From the NCBI GenBank assembly GCA_002507175.1, contig DAZE01000020.1, positions 122,895 through 133,555 of the forward strand: a DNA stretch of 10,661 bases. The letters are read 5' to 3'. This DNA comes from Euryarchaeota archaeon UBA558. GTDB lineage: Archaea; Thermoplasmatota; Poseidoniia; Poseidoniales; Thalassarchaeaceae. Of this stretch, positions 1 through 6,443 are shown piece after piece (the first letter of the stretch is position 1; every line of letters begins with the position of its first letter). The translations under genes were made by a program, and so were the position numbers. Under the pieces are notes generated by a model. It saw only the letters and a list, made by a program, of their open reading frames with translations. It searched no databases and was not told the origin of the DNA.

Positions 1-24
1 TCCTCTTCCTCTTCCTCTTCTTCG
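1..24 (-). repeat. GAA/GAG repeat coding for the Glu run of L10
   Basis: The minus strand carries a run of GAA and GAG codons, partly a 6-bp GAGGAA repeat, reaching the window edge. It encodes the acidic hinge before the expected C-terminal tip of L10. Confidence 0.6.
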
Positions 25-989
25 GATTGAACATCCGAATCACCCTCGTCAGATGAGGAATCTGACGAATTGCCGCTCTCCGTTGAGATCGAAGTGCTTT
101 CATTTAGCATGGCGACGATCTCTTCGTCGAGTGCAATGGAATCTAGTTGACCAGCAAGCCCTAGGGCTTGGGATTTTACCTTAGAGAGAATCAATGCTGA
201 GGTTTCATCGTTGATTATCGTGGAATTAACTGCCACCGAAAGTGCCTCACCCTTTGCTTTGGCTATCAGGGAAGGCATCGTTTGAGGAGTGAAGTACGTA
301 ATTTGACATGCAAGATTGAATGCTCCAGAAACAGCGGTAATCAGATCGTCCCTCACATCCTCCGCATTGATGTCTAGGTCATCCGCCATCAAAACAAGGC
401 CATCTTCCACGGCTCCTGTAAGTATAATCCCGATTTCGATGGGATTTATATCCAGTTTTGAGAGCATAATCCCGAGATCAGCAGATATCGGCTGGCCTTT
501 TTCCACAGCCGTGACAGTCTTTTGAATTGCGACTTTGCCTTTATCGATCTTAGCCGGTATGCCAACGGCATTGAACTCTCCAACAATAGGGCCAGGACCG
601 AACGGTGTCGGACCCTTTTCCACAACGATATCCATCGGTGCAAGCTCCCCTTCCTTTGCTGCACGACCTTGCCGAGTCTTCGATAATTCTGCGCTAAGTT
701 CGAATGCGTTCATTGAATTTGTATGAACGATAGCAGGCTGGGTCGAGGATTCAAACAGCTGCTCCAGAGTTTCGGAGTCTTTTCCGGATGACTCCCATGC
801 TCTTCTAATGAGGGTTTTTTTGGCCATTGTGATGGTTAATTTTGATCGTAATGAGGCGCGCATGTCCAGCATGTTTTTGCCTGGAACGCCGTCAATGTCC
901 ACGATTCCTATTACGCCATCTGATCCAAGGATTTCAACCAATTCGTCAACTCTGGTCCGCTTCCATGGAGCGATTTTTGGAGAGATCAC
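1..989 (-). CDS. rpl10: Large-subunit ribosomal protein L10 (archaeal P0, uL10), 3' end cut by window
   Basis: This is the base of the ribosomal stalk: it binds the 23S GTPase-centre region and carries L12 dimers that recruit translation factors. The start is GTG at 989, which overlaps the L1 stop codon (GTGA), with GAGGTGG just upstream as ribosome binding site. The protein begins MISPKIAPWKRTRVDEL and runs 329 codons to the window edge without a stop, close to the usual archaeal P0 length (about 330-350). Typical P0 signs are the segment around SLRSKLTITMAKKTLIRRA, the GPGPIVGEFNAVGIPAKI stretch, and a Ser/Asp/Glu-rich tail ending in a Glu run. The final conserved MGFG-like L12/factor-binding tip would lie just outside, and rpl12 is expected next. 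Recognition is by family features and operon position; I consider it secure. Confidence 0.96.
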   Translation of the reverse strand, partial: MISPKIAPWKRTRVDELVEILGSDGVIGIVDIDGVPGKNMLDMRASLRSKLTITMAKKTLIRRAWESSGKDSETLEQLFESSTQPAIVHTNSMNAFELSAELSKTRQGRAAKEGELAPMDIVVEKGPTPFGPGPIVGEFNAVGIPAKIDKGKVAIQKTVTAVEKGQPISADLGIMLSKLDINPIEIGIILTGAVEDGLVLMADDLDINAEDVRDDLITAVSGAFNLACQITYFTPQTMPSLIAKAKGEALSVAVNSTIINDETSALILSKVKSQALGLAGQLDSIALDEEIVAMLNESTSISTESGNSSDSSSDEGDSDVQSEEEEEEE

Positions 990-1630
990 GATACCACCTC
1001 TAACTTCACAGACGGCCCCATTGAGGTCTTGATGTAGCATGACCGTATGTTCATAGATCCACGCTCTAATTTACCTACGACTCTGTTCCAGACTGCTAAT
1101 GCGTTTCTCGTTAGTTCCTCGAGTGTCTGATCTTTGGTACCGAATGCTGCGTGGAAAGTCATTCTGTCTCTCGACCTCACAATGGTCGTGTCGCTGAGGC
1201 CAGCAGCCATCATCCCTGGGTCTAGGTTTGGGGGCACAGGACGAGGCATTTTCCCCCTCGGTCCTAGCACTATCCCAAGATAGCGCCCCACCGTCCCCAT
1301 GTGGGGGATCTCGGATAGGAAGAAGTCGACTTTGTTTGCCAACTTTCTGGCTTTCTGCCTGTTTCCACCAAGATCTTCGATTGTTGTGGGATCAATAATC
1401 TCCAGACCTGCGGCTTGTGCCTTGGTGGCCATTTCTCCACCAGCGAACATTGCGATCTTTACGGATCTGCCTCGTCCAGCTGGCAGGCGGACTTCTTCCT
1501 GGATTCTGTTTGCTGGATTCTTTAGGTCGACGTCCTTGATGGTGAAGGCTATCTCTAGGCTTTCTGTGAACTTACGGTCTTTCGAAGATCCGATTGCGGA
1601 TTCTATTGCATTTCTCAGTAATTCTTCCAT
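986..1630 (-). CDS. rpl1: Large-subunit ribosomal protein L1 (uL1)
   Basis: L1 forms the mobile L1 stalk that handles E-site tRNA, and in several archaea it also represses its own operon by binding mRNA. The L1 signature region is clear: MGTVGRYLGIVLGPRGKMPR, followed by PVPPNLDP. The length of 214 residues matches archaeal L1. I chose ATG at 1630 (MEELLRNAIE) because GGGGTGA sits 8 nt upstream; an in-frame GTG at 1642 would add four residues but overlaps that site. The gene follows L11 by 58 nt and ends inside the L10 start (GTGA), so L1 and L10 are probably translationally coupled. A small GAGG-tgag-CCTC hairpin lies in the L11–L1 spacer, but I cannot tie it to L1 autoregulation. Confidence 0.97.
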   Translation of the reverse strand: MEELLRNAIESAIGSSKDRKFTESLEIAFTIKDVDLKNPANRIQEEVRLPAGRGRSVKIAMFAGGEMATKAQAAGLEIIDPTTIEDLGGNRQKARKLANKVDFFLSEIPHMGTVGRYLGIVLGPRGKMPRPVPPNLDPGMMAAGLSDTTIVRSRDRMTFHAAFGTKDQTLEELTRNALAVWNRVVGKLERGSMNIRSCYIKTSMGPSVKLEVVS

Positions 1631-1688
1631 GTTCCTTTTCACCCCTGCGGTCTGCGAGGCTCACCTCTCCCGCAATTCGTGTCTTTCC

Positions 1689-1967
1689 TTATGCAAAATG
1701 CTCGTTAAATCTCCCTTCCTTTGTGGCTTTGATGGCTTCTCTGGCATCCATGCCCTCTACCTTGATTCTCATGGCAACACATGTGCCCATGACTTCTCTG
1801 CACATCGCAGATATATCCGATCCCGTTAGTTTGGATTTCTGCTTTCCAACAACGGACTTGATCTGCTCGATGGTGATGTTCTCAGTAGCGCTCTCGACAT
1901 CACCATTGCATTTCTTCAGACCCAGTTCTTGTAGGATCAGATGAGGAGTTTCATCACGGTCGGACAT
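1689..1967 (-). CDS. rpl11: Ribosomal protein L11 (uL11), C-terminal domain only
   Basis: The 92 residues align with the C-terminal, rRNA-binding half of L11. DETPHLILQELGL matches the start of that domain (the TPPAAxLLKKAxGI region of E. coli L11), and LTGSDISAMCREVMGT matches MTGADIEAMTRSIEGT. The tail MDAREAIKATKEGRFNE is of archaeal type. The N-terminal domain, with its PGGxAxxxPPLGPxLG helix that meets L10 and the translation GTPases, is missing; archaeal L11 is normally about 160 residues. The start is well supported: ATG at 1967 has GAGGTG 7 nt upstream, and the same frame has a stop within the 74-nt spacer before the Spt5 gene. The truncation is therefore a designed-looking boundary between domains, not an obvious frameshift. 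A full-length or N-terminal copy elsewhere in the genome cannot be excluded. Confidence 0.9.
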   Translation of the reverse strand: MSDRDETPHLILQELGLKKCNGDVESATENITIEQIKSVVGKQKSKLTGSDISAMCREVMGTCVAMRIKVEGMDAREAIKATKEGRFNEHFA

Positions 1968-2041
1968 CACAAAACACCTCGTTGCGGTTCGGGCCCACCT
2001 ACTCTTCCTTTATGAGCGTGATGCAAACCAGAATGACCTTT

Positions 2042-2926
2042 TCACTCCACTCGTTGTGTTACCCTTACTTGATCAGCTCTGACTGTCAATGCAACCGGCA
2101 CCAGTGCTTCGTAGAGCTCAACCGTCACTTCTTCTTTCGATTCTGTGACCCTCACTACACGCGCTGATTGACCTCTGAAGGCCCCACCCGTGATCTCAAC
2201 AATGCAGCCTTCCTCTATGCCAGCAGTGGCTGCCTTGGGCTCAAGGTAAGGGAGAACATCCTCGAGTGGCGATTCTCCGTCGAGTACTTTCCTGCAGTTC
2301 TTCATGGGCGTCGTGCTCATCCCGGTTCTACCGATCACTTTCTCGACGTGATGCTTTGCAGATGCCTCAACGAAGACATACCCCTTCATGTGTTGTGGTT
2401 GCAATACGCTGAATATCTCATCTTGGATGTCCTCTAGCGATCCGGTTCCGGAGAGCCTTGCCCTGATCTCCTTTGCGACATTTTGCTCCTGCCCTATCGA
2501 GGTTTTTAGGATGTACAAGAAAGAGGCGACGTCACCATATAGTTCGCTCAATCGTGGCATTGAGTATTCCTTTTCTCCAATTCTTCCAGGGTCTATCCAC
2601 TCACAGTTTTTGTAAATTGTTTTGGCCGAAATATCGGCCTTGTCCCCCAGGAAGAGCAGTGGAGTGACCTCGACTAGCCTTGCAGGTGCGCTGGAGGTTT
2701 TTCCGAACGAGATACCACGCGCAGCGCCCGATCTGACGTAGGTGAGCGCATCCGAATCAATGCCCGTGCATTCTGATATTCTTGCAGTGACTGCTTCGAT
2801 GTCATCTGGGTCACCGGCTCCATATACCCCGTCCCAAGCACCAGGGAGATCTCCGATATCGTCTGATCTTTGCATCAACAATACTCTATCTTCTGACCGA
2901 ACAAAGGCTACGAACGCTTCTGACAT
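2042..2926 (-). CDS. spt5: Transcription elongation factor Spt5/NusG fused to a degenerate Nudix-like N-terminal domain
   Basis: The C-terminal part is archaeal Spt5: an NGN domain at about residues 136-229 (FLYILKTSIGQEQNVAKEI … QPQHMKGYVFVEA), which with Spt4 clamps RNA polymerase, then a KOW domain at about 232-292 (EEGCIVEITGGAFRGQSARV). Archaeal Spt5 is normally about 150 residues; this one has 294. Residues 1-130 resemble a Nudix hydrolase: SEAFVAFVRSEDRVLLMQRS, then LPGAWDGVYGAG and the box-like IEAVTARISECTGI. In the catalytic RExxEE part the residues read A48-R49-I-S-E52-C53, so two of three metal-binding glutamates are gone and hydrolase activity is unlikely. ATG at 2926 is preferred over GTG at 2935 because GGGGTG lies 6 nt upstream. 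The gene sits 16 nt after secE, as in typical archaeal operons. The Spt5 call is firm; the Nudix assignment is by motif pattern only. Confidence 0.92.
   Translation of the reverse strand: MSEAFVAFVRSEDRVLLMQRSDDIGDLPGAWDGVYGAGDPDDIEAVTARISECTGIDSDALTYVRSGAARGISFGKTSSAPARLVEVTPLLFLGDKADISAKTIYKNCEWIDPGRIGEKEYSMPRLSELYGDVASFLYILKTSIGQEQNVAKEIRARLSGTGSLEDIQDEIFSVLQPQHMKGYVFVEASAKHHVEKVIGRTGMSTTPMKNCRKVLDGESPLEDVLPYLEPKAATAGIEEGCIVEITGGAFRGQSARVVRVTESKEEVTVELYEALVPVALTVRADQVRVTQRVE
2560..2575 (-). promoter_or_regulatory. Possible internal ribosome binding site and start for a short Spt5
   Basis: Inside the Nudix–Spt5 gene, AAAAGGA (2569-2575) lies 7 nt before an in-frame ATG at 2560 (Met123, MPRLSELYGD). 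Translation from here would give a 172-residue Spt5 of nearly normal length, starting just before the NGN domain. The spacing is good for a Shine-Dalgarno, but A/G-rich stretches occur by chance in coding DNA. Confidence 0.3.
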
Positions 2927-2942
2927 GCAAATCACCCCGCTA

Positions 2943-3209
2943 TTAAGACCCGGTTAACCATCCAAAGAAAGATGGCAAGGCGTTGTCCATGAGAGCCAGT
3001 ACAACGAATCCAATAGCCCCAAGAACGAACATCCCAATTCCACAGACAATTACCGTCTGCCTGAACTCCAACTTGGAAGGCTTCTTTGCCATCTTCAGTA
3101 TCCTTGCTGTAGATCCTGTTTGTAGTCTACGGACTCGTCCCTCAATCTCATCCTGCCATGTTTGAACACGAGTTTCTATCGGTCCTCTTTGACTGGTCTC
3201 GATGGCCAT
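2943..3209 (-). CDS. secE: Protein translocase subunit SecE (Sec61 gamma)
   Basis: This is the small single-span subunit of the SecYEG protein-conducting channel in the cytoplasmic membrane. The 88 residues have the expected plan: an amphipathic cytosolic helix (about 12-45), the conserved hinge AKKPSKLEFRQTV (41-53), and one membrane helix (about 53-75, VIVCGIGMFVLGAIGFVVLA). I start it at ATG 3209 (MAIETSQRG) because GAGGTG stands 6 nt upstream. The open frame continues further upstream into the end of ftsZ, but that part has no SecE character. Its position between ftsZ and spt5 is the usual euryarchaeal one and strengthens a call that sequence alone makes only moderately well for so short a protein. 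Confidence 0.93.
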   Translation of the reverse strand: MAIETSQRGPIETRVQTWQDEIEGRVRRLQTGSTARILKMAKKPSKLEFRQTVIVCGIGMFVLGAIGFVVLALMDNALPSFFGWLTGS

Positions 3210-3282
3210 CACTAACACCTCGGGTGAAGCCGCCGATCGATGGAGTCCATTTAAGCACGCCGACTTCAGATGTCCCCAGATT

Positions 3283-4401
3283 TCATCCAATGAATTGAAT
3301 CGACCTCGCCCGCGCATCAACGAGGTCCGCTCTCTTCCTAGAACCGTGAATCTGTTCGCTTCGAACTCCAGTTAACACAACTAGGACCCTAACATACCCC
3401 TCTTGTTCTGAGGCCTCTGTGGTTGCACCCCAAATAATTCTTGCATGGGGGGCAATCCTACTGCCAATAATCTTGGCACATTCTTCTGCCTCTCCGAGCG
3501 TCAAATCGCTGCCTCCCACGACGTTGATGAGTGCACCTTTGGCATCACTTACGTCCAGTTCTAGCAATGGCGAGGATAGAGCCTCATCGGTTGCGATCCT
3601 TATTCGGTCCCCACCAGTGGCTTCTCCATGTCCTATCATCGCCACTCCACCACCATTCATCATGACGGAGCGGAGATCCTCGAAGTCCAGATTCACAATC
3701 CCCTCCTTGGCGATCATGTCGGACACCCCTCTTATGCTTTGCAACAGGAGCTCATCAGCCACCCTGAAGGCTGCATCGAGGGGTAGGTCTCGTACACCTT
3801 CGACAGACAATAATCTTTCATTGGGGAGTACGATGACCGTGTCGCACACCTCGGTGAGTCTCTCAAGTCCCCAATCCGCATTCTGCTTCCTTGTAGAGCC
3901 TTCTGATGAAAATGGGTATGTCACAATTGCGATAGTCAATGCCCCTGCAGACTTACAAAGTCTGGCCACTACATGGGCTGATCCAGTGCCAGTGCCGCCA
4001 CCTAACCCAGCAGTAATGAATGCAAGGTCACAGCCCTCGACCTCCCTTGCCAACATCGGCTCGGATTCAAATGCTGCTTGCTCTCCTTTTTCCGGATCTC
4101 CTCCAGCCCCCCTCCCCCGAGCTGTTCTTCCAATCAGCATTTTTTCTGCAACCTTGACACGTAATAGGTGCTGTGCGTCGGTATTTACAGCTAGACCTCG
4201 AACCTTTTCTCTGTTGAACAATCCTTCTGAACTCAATCTGGCGATTGTGTTTGATCCACAGCCCCCGCAACCAAACACCCTGATATTGGGTTGAAGAGTT
4301 TCTAACAGCCTCTCTAAGTCTTCGTCATTGGAAGCCCCATCATTTGGATGTTCGTCTGGAGAAGGCTCTTGCTCTGACAATCTGTCTATGAGGTGCTTCA
4401 C
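3283..4401 (-). CDS. ftsZ: Cell division GTPase FtsZ
   Basis: FtsZ is a tubulin-family GTPase that polymerises into the division ring at mid-cell. The 372-residue protein has the nucleotide-binding start IRVFGCGGCGSNTI (40-53), the tubulin signature GLGGGTGTGSAH (132-143), the segment NADWGLERL (174-182) and the T7 loop NLDFEDLRSVM (237-247) whose acidic residues D239 and D242 complete the GTPase site of the next subunit. The C-terminal end SIQFIG resembles the conserved tip of archaeal FtsZ. An acidic, disordered-looking leader of about 38 residues precedes the core. The residue after GTGSA is His rather than the usual Pro. The start is GTG at 4401; a stop lies about 50 nt upstream in frame and no other start codon is better, although AAAGGA is only 2 nt away. 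It leads the secE–spt5–ribosomal block. Archaea often have two FtsZ paralogues; I cannot say which this is. Confidence 0.97.
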   Translation of the reverse strand: MKHLIDRLSEQEPSPDEHPNDGASNDEDLERLLETLQPNIRVFGCGGCGSNTIARLSSEGLFNREKVRGLAVNTDAQHLLRVKVAEKMLIGRTARGRGAGGDPEKGEQAAFESEPMLAREVEGCDLAFITAGLGGGTGTGSAHVVARLCKSAGALTIAIVTYPFSSEGSTRKQNADWGLERLTEVCDTVIVLPNERLLSVEGVRDLPLDAAFRVADELLLQSIRGVSDMIAKEGIVNLDFEDLRSVMMNGGGVAMIGHGEATGGDRIRIATDEALSSPLLELDVSDAKGALINVVGGSDLTLGEAEECAKIIGSRIAPHARIIWGATTEASEQEGYVRVLVVLTGVRSEQIHGSRKRADLVDARARSIQFIG

Positions 4402-4546
4402 AGTCCTTTTTGCACACCAACAGGAGAATAACGATTCCCCTCAAAACCATTCCTAACTATTCAATTTGTGATCATATCAAAGTTCGCCGAGGCTCTTTGA
4501 CAGTTCAACACCGATTCAAATAACTAGGGGGGATCCATGGTAAGAC
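4402..4546. promoter_or_regulatory. Divergent intergenic region between ftsZ and a small membrane-protein gene
   Basis: These 145 bases separate two divergently transcribed genes and must hold both promoters. On the plus strand CAAATAACT lies about 26-28 nt before the ATG at 4547, a fair leaderless TATA position. On the minus strand GTTATTCTC lies about 26 nt before the GTG of ftsZ but is a poor TATA box. I see no RNA gene or strong inverted repeat. Confidence 0.35.
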
Positions 4547-4936
4547 ATGACAACAGACCTGAAGGGTTGGATTGGAGGTTCCGCGATACTGGCATCGATG
4601 TGCTGCCTGCCCTCTGTAATCTGGGTTCTCTTTGCTGGGAGTTCCGCGATTGTCGCCGCAGATCAATTGTCGAATAACCTGTATTACTCGTGGGTCAGGT
4701 GGGCCTTGTATGCAACCTCGCTTTTGATGTTGTCATATGGGCTAATCCTATTTTTCAGGTCCAAGGGGATTTGTACGCTCGATGACGTATCGAGGGAGCG
4801 AAGAAGGGTAATCAACACGACATTAGCGACGTTCACCATCTCCATACTGTTCTACTTGGTTTGGAATTACGTCGTTCTGGAAGTAGCAGGGATTGCGGTT
4901 GGCCTACCATGGGAAGATTCAGCTTTTTGGAATTGA
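4547..4936 (+). CDS. Small three-helix membrane protein, MerT-like pattern
   Basis: I do not recognise this 129-residue protein with certainty. It has three likely membrane helices: about 10-35, 49-70 and 92-118. The first carries the motif GGSAILASMCCLPSVIW and then FAGSSA, which strongly recalls the GG…ILASxCC…GxSG first helix of mercuric transporter MerT. A further Cys (C76) lies in the cytosolic loop between helices 2 and 3, where MerT also has cysteines, although MerT has a pair. A role in moving a thiophilic metal or small molecule across the membrane is therefore possible but not shown; no merR, merP or merA is nearby. The start ATG has no clear ribosome binding site and may be leaderless. 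The gene diverges from ftsZ and its last 18 bp overlap the end of the convergent phosphotransferase gene. Confidence 0.75.
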   Translation: MTTDLKGWIGGSAILASMCCLPSVIWVLFAGSSAIVAADQLSNNLYYSWVRWALYATSLLMLSYGLILFFRSKGICTLDDVSRERRRVINTTLATFTISILFYLVWNYVVLEVAGIAVGLPWEDSAFWN

Positions 4937-5608
4937 TTGTGTTAACATCGCTCTCGCTGAGAAGAATCTCGTGATAAATGTGTAAAATCCGCCATATGCG
5001 GAGAAAACGACAGCTAAGCCAAAACCATTCAATTGATCCAGTCCCAGCATAGCATACCTGCCGATATCCCCCGGTAATGTCACTGAGAAACTCACAAGAT
5101 CCGCGGCCTGGAGGCCCGCTAGACACATACCAATAATCGTAATCACCATCCTGTCTGCTCTGGAGAAGCCACCATAGATCCTACCAAGCCCCACTGACTG
5201 GGCTTGAGTACCCATGTAAGATCCCATCAGTGTGAGGAGTGCCGCTCCGAATCCTAAAGAAGGACCAACCCCGAAGTCTGAGTTAAATCCAATAGCTACG
5301 ATTATGCCTATGTCTACCACACGATCGATGGTATGGTCTAGGAAGTCTCCGTAGGGGCCGGCACTGCCTTGATGTCGCGCGAGATCCCCGTCAAGAGCAT
5401 CCATGACCCCCGCTAATCCAATCATCAAGATGGAGCCAAAAATCAAAACAGCACCTGAAGAATCCATGGAAGCATTGGCGATCATCCAGAACGAGATACC
5501 TGAGACAACTAGACTGGACCATGTTAGTATGTTTGGATCTGTGTCCCCCAACTTCACGATGAGGGGGTGAGTCAGACTTGACCACCTTTTCCTCAGGCGC
5601 TCGAACAT
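4919..5608 (-). CDS. CDP-alcohol phosphotransferase, likely archaetidylinositol phosphate synthase-like
   Basis: This integral membrane enzyme transfers a polar alcohol phosphate onto a CDP-activated lipid in phospholipid synthesis. The family motif Dx2DGx2ARx8Gx3Dx3D is intact: D70, D73-G74, A77-R78, G87, D91 and D95 in the 229-residue protein. The aspartates bind metal and act in catalysis. About six hydrophobic segments follow the family plan. The N-terminal MFERLRKRWSSLTHPLIVKL with DPNILTW, and GGFSRADRM (146-154), resemble archaetidylinositol phosphate synthases, but other head-group substrates remain possible. I start at ATG 5608, which shares one base with the stop of the kinase gene (TGATG) and has GGAGG upstream; a longer in-frame start at 5635 lies inside that gene. 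Tight coupling to the AK6 gene suggests co-translation. It ends overlapping the convergent membrane-protein gene. Confidence 0.92.
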   Translation of the reverse strand: MFERLRKRWSSLTHPLIVKLGDTDPNILTWSSLVVSGISFWMIANASMDSSGAVLIFGSILMIGLAGVMDALDGDLARHQGSAGPYGDFLDHTIDRVVDIGIIVAIGFNSDFGVGPSLGFGAALLTLMGSYMGTQAQSVGLGRIYGGFSRADRMVITIIGMCLAGLQAADLVSFSVTLPGDIGRYAMLGLDQLNGFGLAVVFSAYGGFYTFITRFFSARAMLTQSIPKS

Positions 5609-6144
5609 CAAGACCCTCCAATATCCTCCGCCCAATCCAACACGGATGAAGATTCGGTACCTTCCAGTTCCGAATCTAGGGATTTTTGAATCATATCACA
5701 GATTTCTTCCGGCCTCGAGCCAGTGGTGTCAAACTCGATCCATGGCACATGGTCGGAACTAATCTCATTCCATGGGCCACCAAGTAATTCCCACTCTACA
5801 TTATCGTTTATTTTCCATTCCGGGTACCCCCTTTGGTTCAAACGGGACCTGAGTATATCTGGGGCGCACCTGAGCACTATCACTAAATCACAGGGGAGGT
5901 AATGCGATAGATGCCCCTCAATCACGGTCGTATTGTCTGGCGGCTCCTGCCATTCTTTTTCCAAAGTAGAAGCCAAAGATTCAATGTCAATCTCTTTGGC
6001 GCCGAACTCGTCATCAATGGGGCCAAGGTAACCTTTCTCGGCTGCCAGATCAACGATCTTGATTACCGTGAACCTATCGGACAAGATGGAAGCGACTGCA
6101 GTCTTTCCGACGCCCGGAGTCCCAGTAAGCCCTATCCTCATCAT
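5608..6144 (-). CDS. AK6/Fap7-type adenylate kinase
   Basis: This P-loop kinase belongs to the AK6 (Fap7/hCINAP) family, small NMP kinases that in eukaryotes and archaea also take part in maturation of the small ribosomal subunit. The 178 residues show the P-loop GTPGVGKT (8-15), the family motif EGHLSHYLPCDLVIVLR (76-92) and RLNQRGYPEWKINDNVEWEL (101-120), the last corresponding to the lid and following helix. The C-terminal 20 residues are acidic and not conserved. Two adjacent ATG codons (6144, 6141) are possible starts. There is no ribosome binding site, but TTTTTACA lies about 20-28 nt upstream, which fits a leaderless transcript. The downstream phosphotransferase begins in the stop codon of this gene. 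Confidence 0.94.
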   Translation of the reverse strand: MMRIGLTGTPGVGKTAVASILSDRFTVIKIVDLAAEKGYLGPIDDEFGAKEIDIESLASTLEKEWQEPPDNTTVIEGHLSHYLPCDLVIVLRCAPDILRSRLNQRGYPEWKINDNVEWELLGGPWNEISSDHVPWIEFDTTGSRPEEICDMIQKSLDSELEGTESSSVLDWAEDIGGS

Positions 6145-6443
6145 CAGACGCTTGTGGTTTGCGATGTAAAAAGGGAATCCAGATTTACTGTCATGGTTGT
6201 GGTGTTATCCGAGAGCCTGCTGGGAGTCGATGAGTACCCTGCTGTCTGGTAGCATTGAGTTGAATTGCCCAAATAACGGAGACTTTCATTTCAATCTTCA
6301 GTACAGCGTTATCGATCCGATAGGTGCTTTTGCAGTCGGTTTTCAGGGATGAAATTCCATGTGGACATGAAAAAGAAGCCGTTGTGTTTTTGAGGTTCGG
6401 CCATCCATCGACGGTTTGTGCGTAGGGATTCAGTGAGGTAATT
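6145..6443. promoter_or_regulatory. Divergent intergenic region of about 300 bases, with a likely promoter for the kinase gene
   Basis: On the minus strand TTTTTACA (6165-6172) is centred about 25 nt from the kinase ATG and is the best promoter candidate. For the plus-strand gene at 6444 I find a clear ribosome binding site (GAGGTAATT-ATG) but no convincing TATA box. A weak hairpin, CCGA…TGCttttGCA…TCGG, sits at 6317-6339. Short frames of 14-20 codons exist on the plus strand but have no supporting signal. I see no tRNA or other RNA gene. Confidence 0.4.

Noticed and set aside
1299..1829. A 176-codon plus-strand frame across rpl1 and rpl11
   Set aside because: It lies opposite two ribosomal protein genes, has no ribosome binding site and no recognisable content.
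1968..2041. A frameshifted N-terminal half of L11
   Set aside because: The spacer is only 74 nt, far too short for the missing 70 or so residues, and I read no PPLGP-like segment in it.
3419..4294. A 291-codon open frame on the plus strand opposite ftsZ
   Set aside because: It is the antisense of a certain ftsZ; the translation is rich in Ser, Pro and Ala with no domain, as expected of a shadow frame.
6317..6339. A hairpin CCGA…TGCttttGCA…TCGG followed by TTTT, considered as a terminator
   Set aside because: It lies between two diverging genes where no transcript needs to end, and the stem is interrupted.
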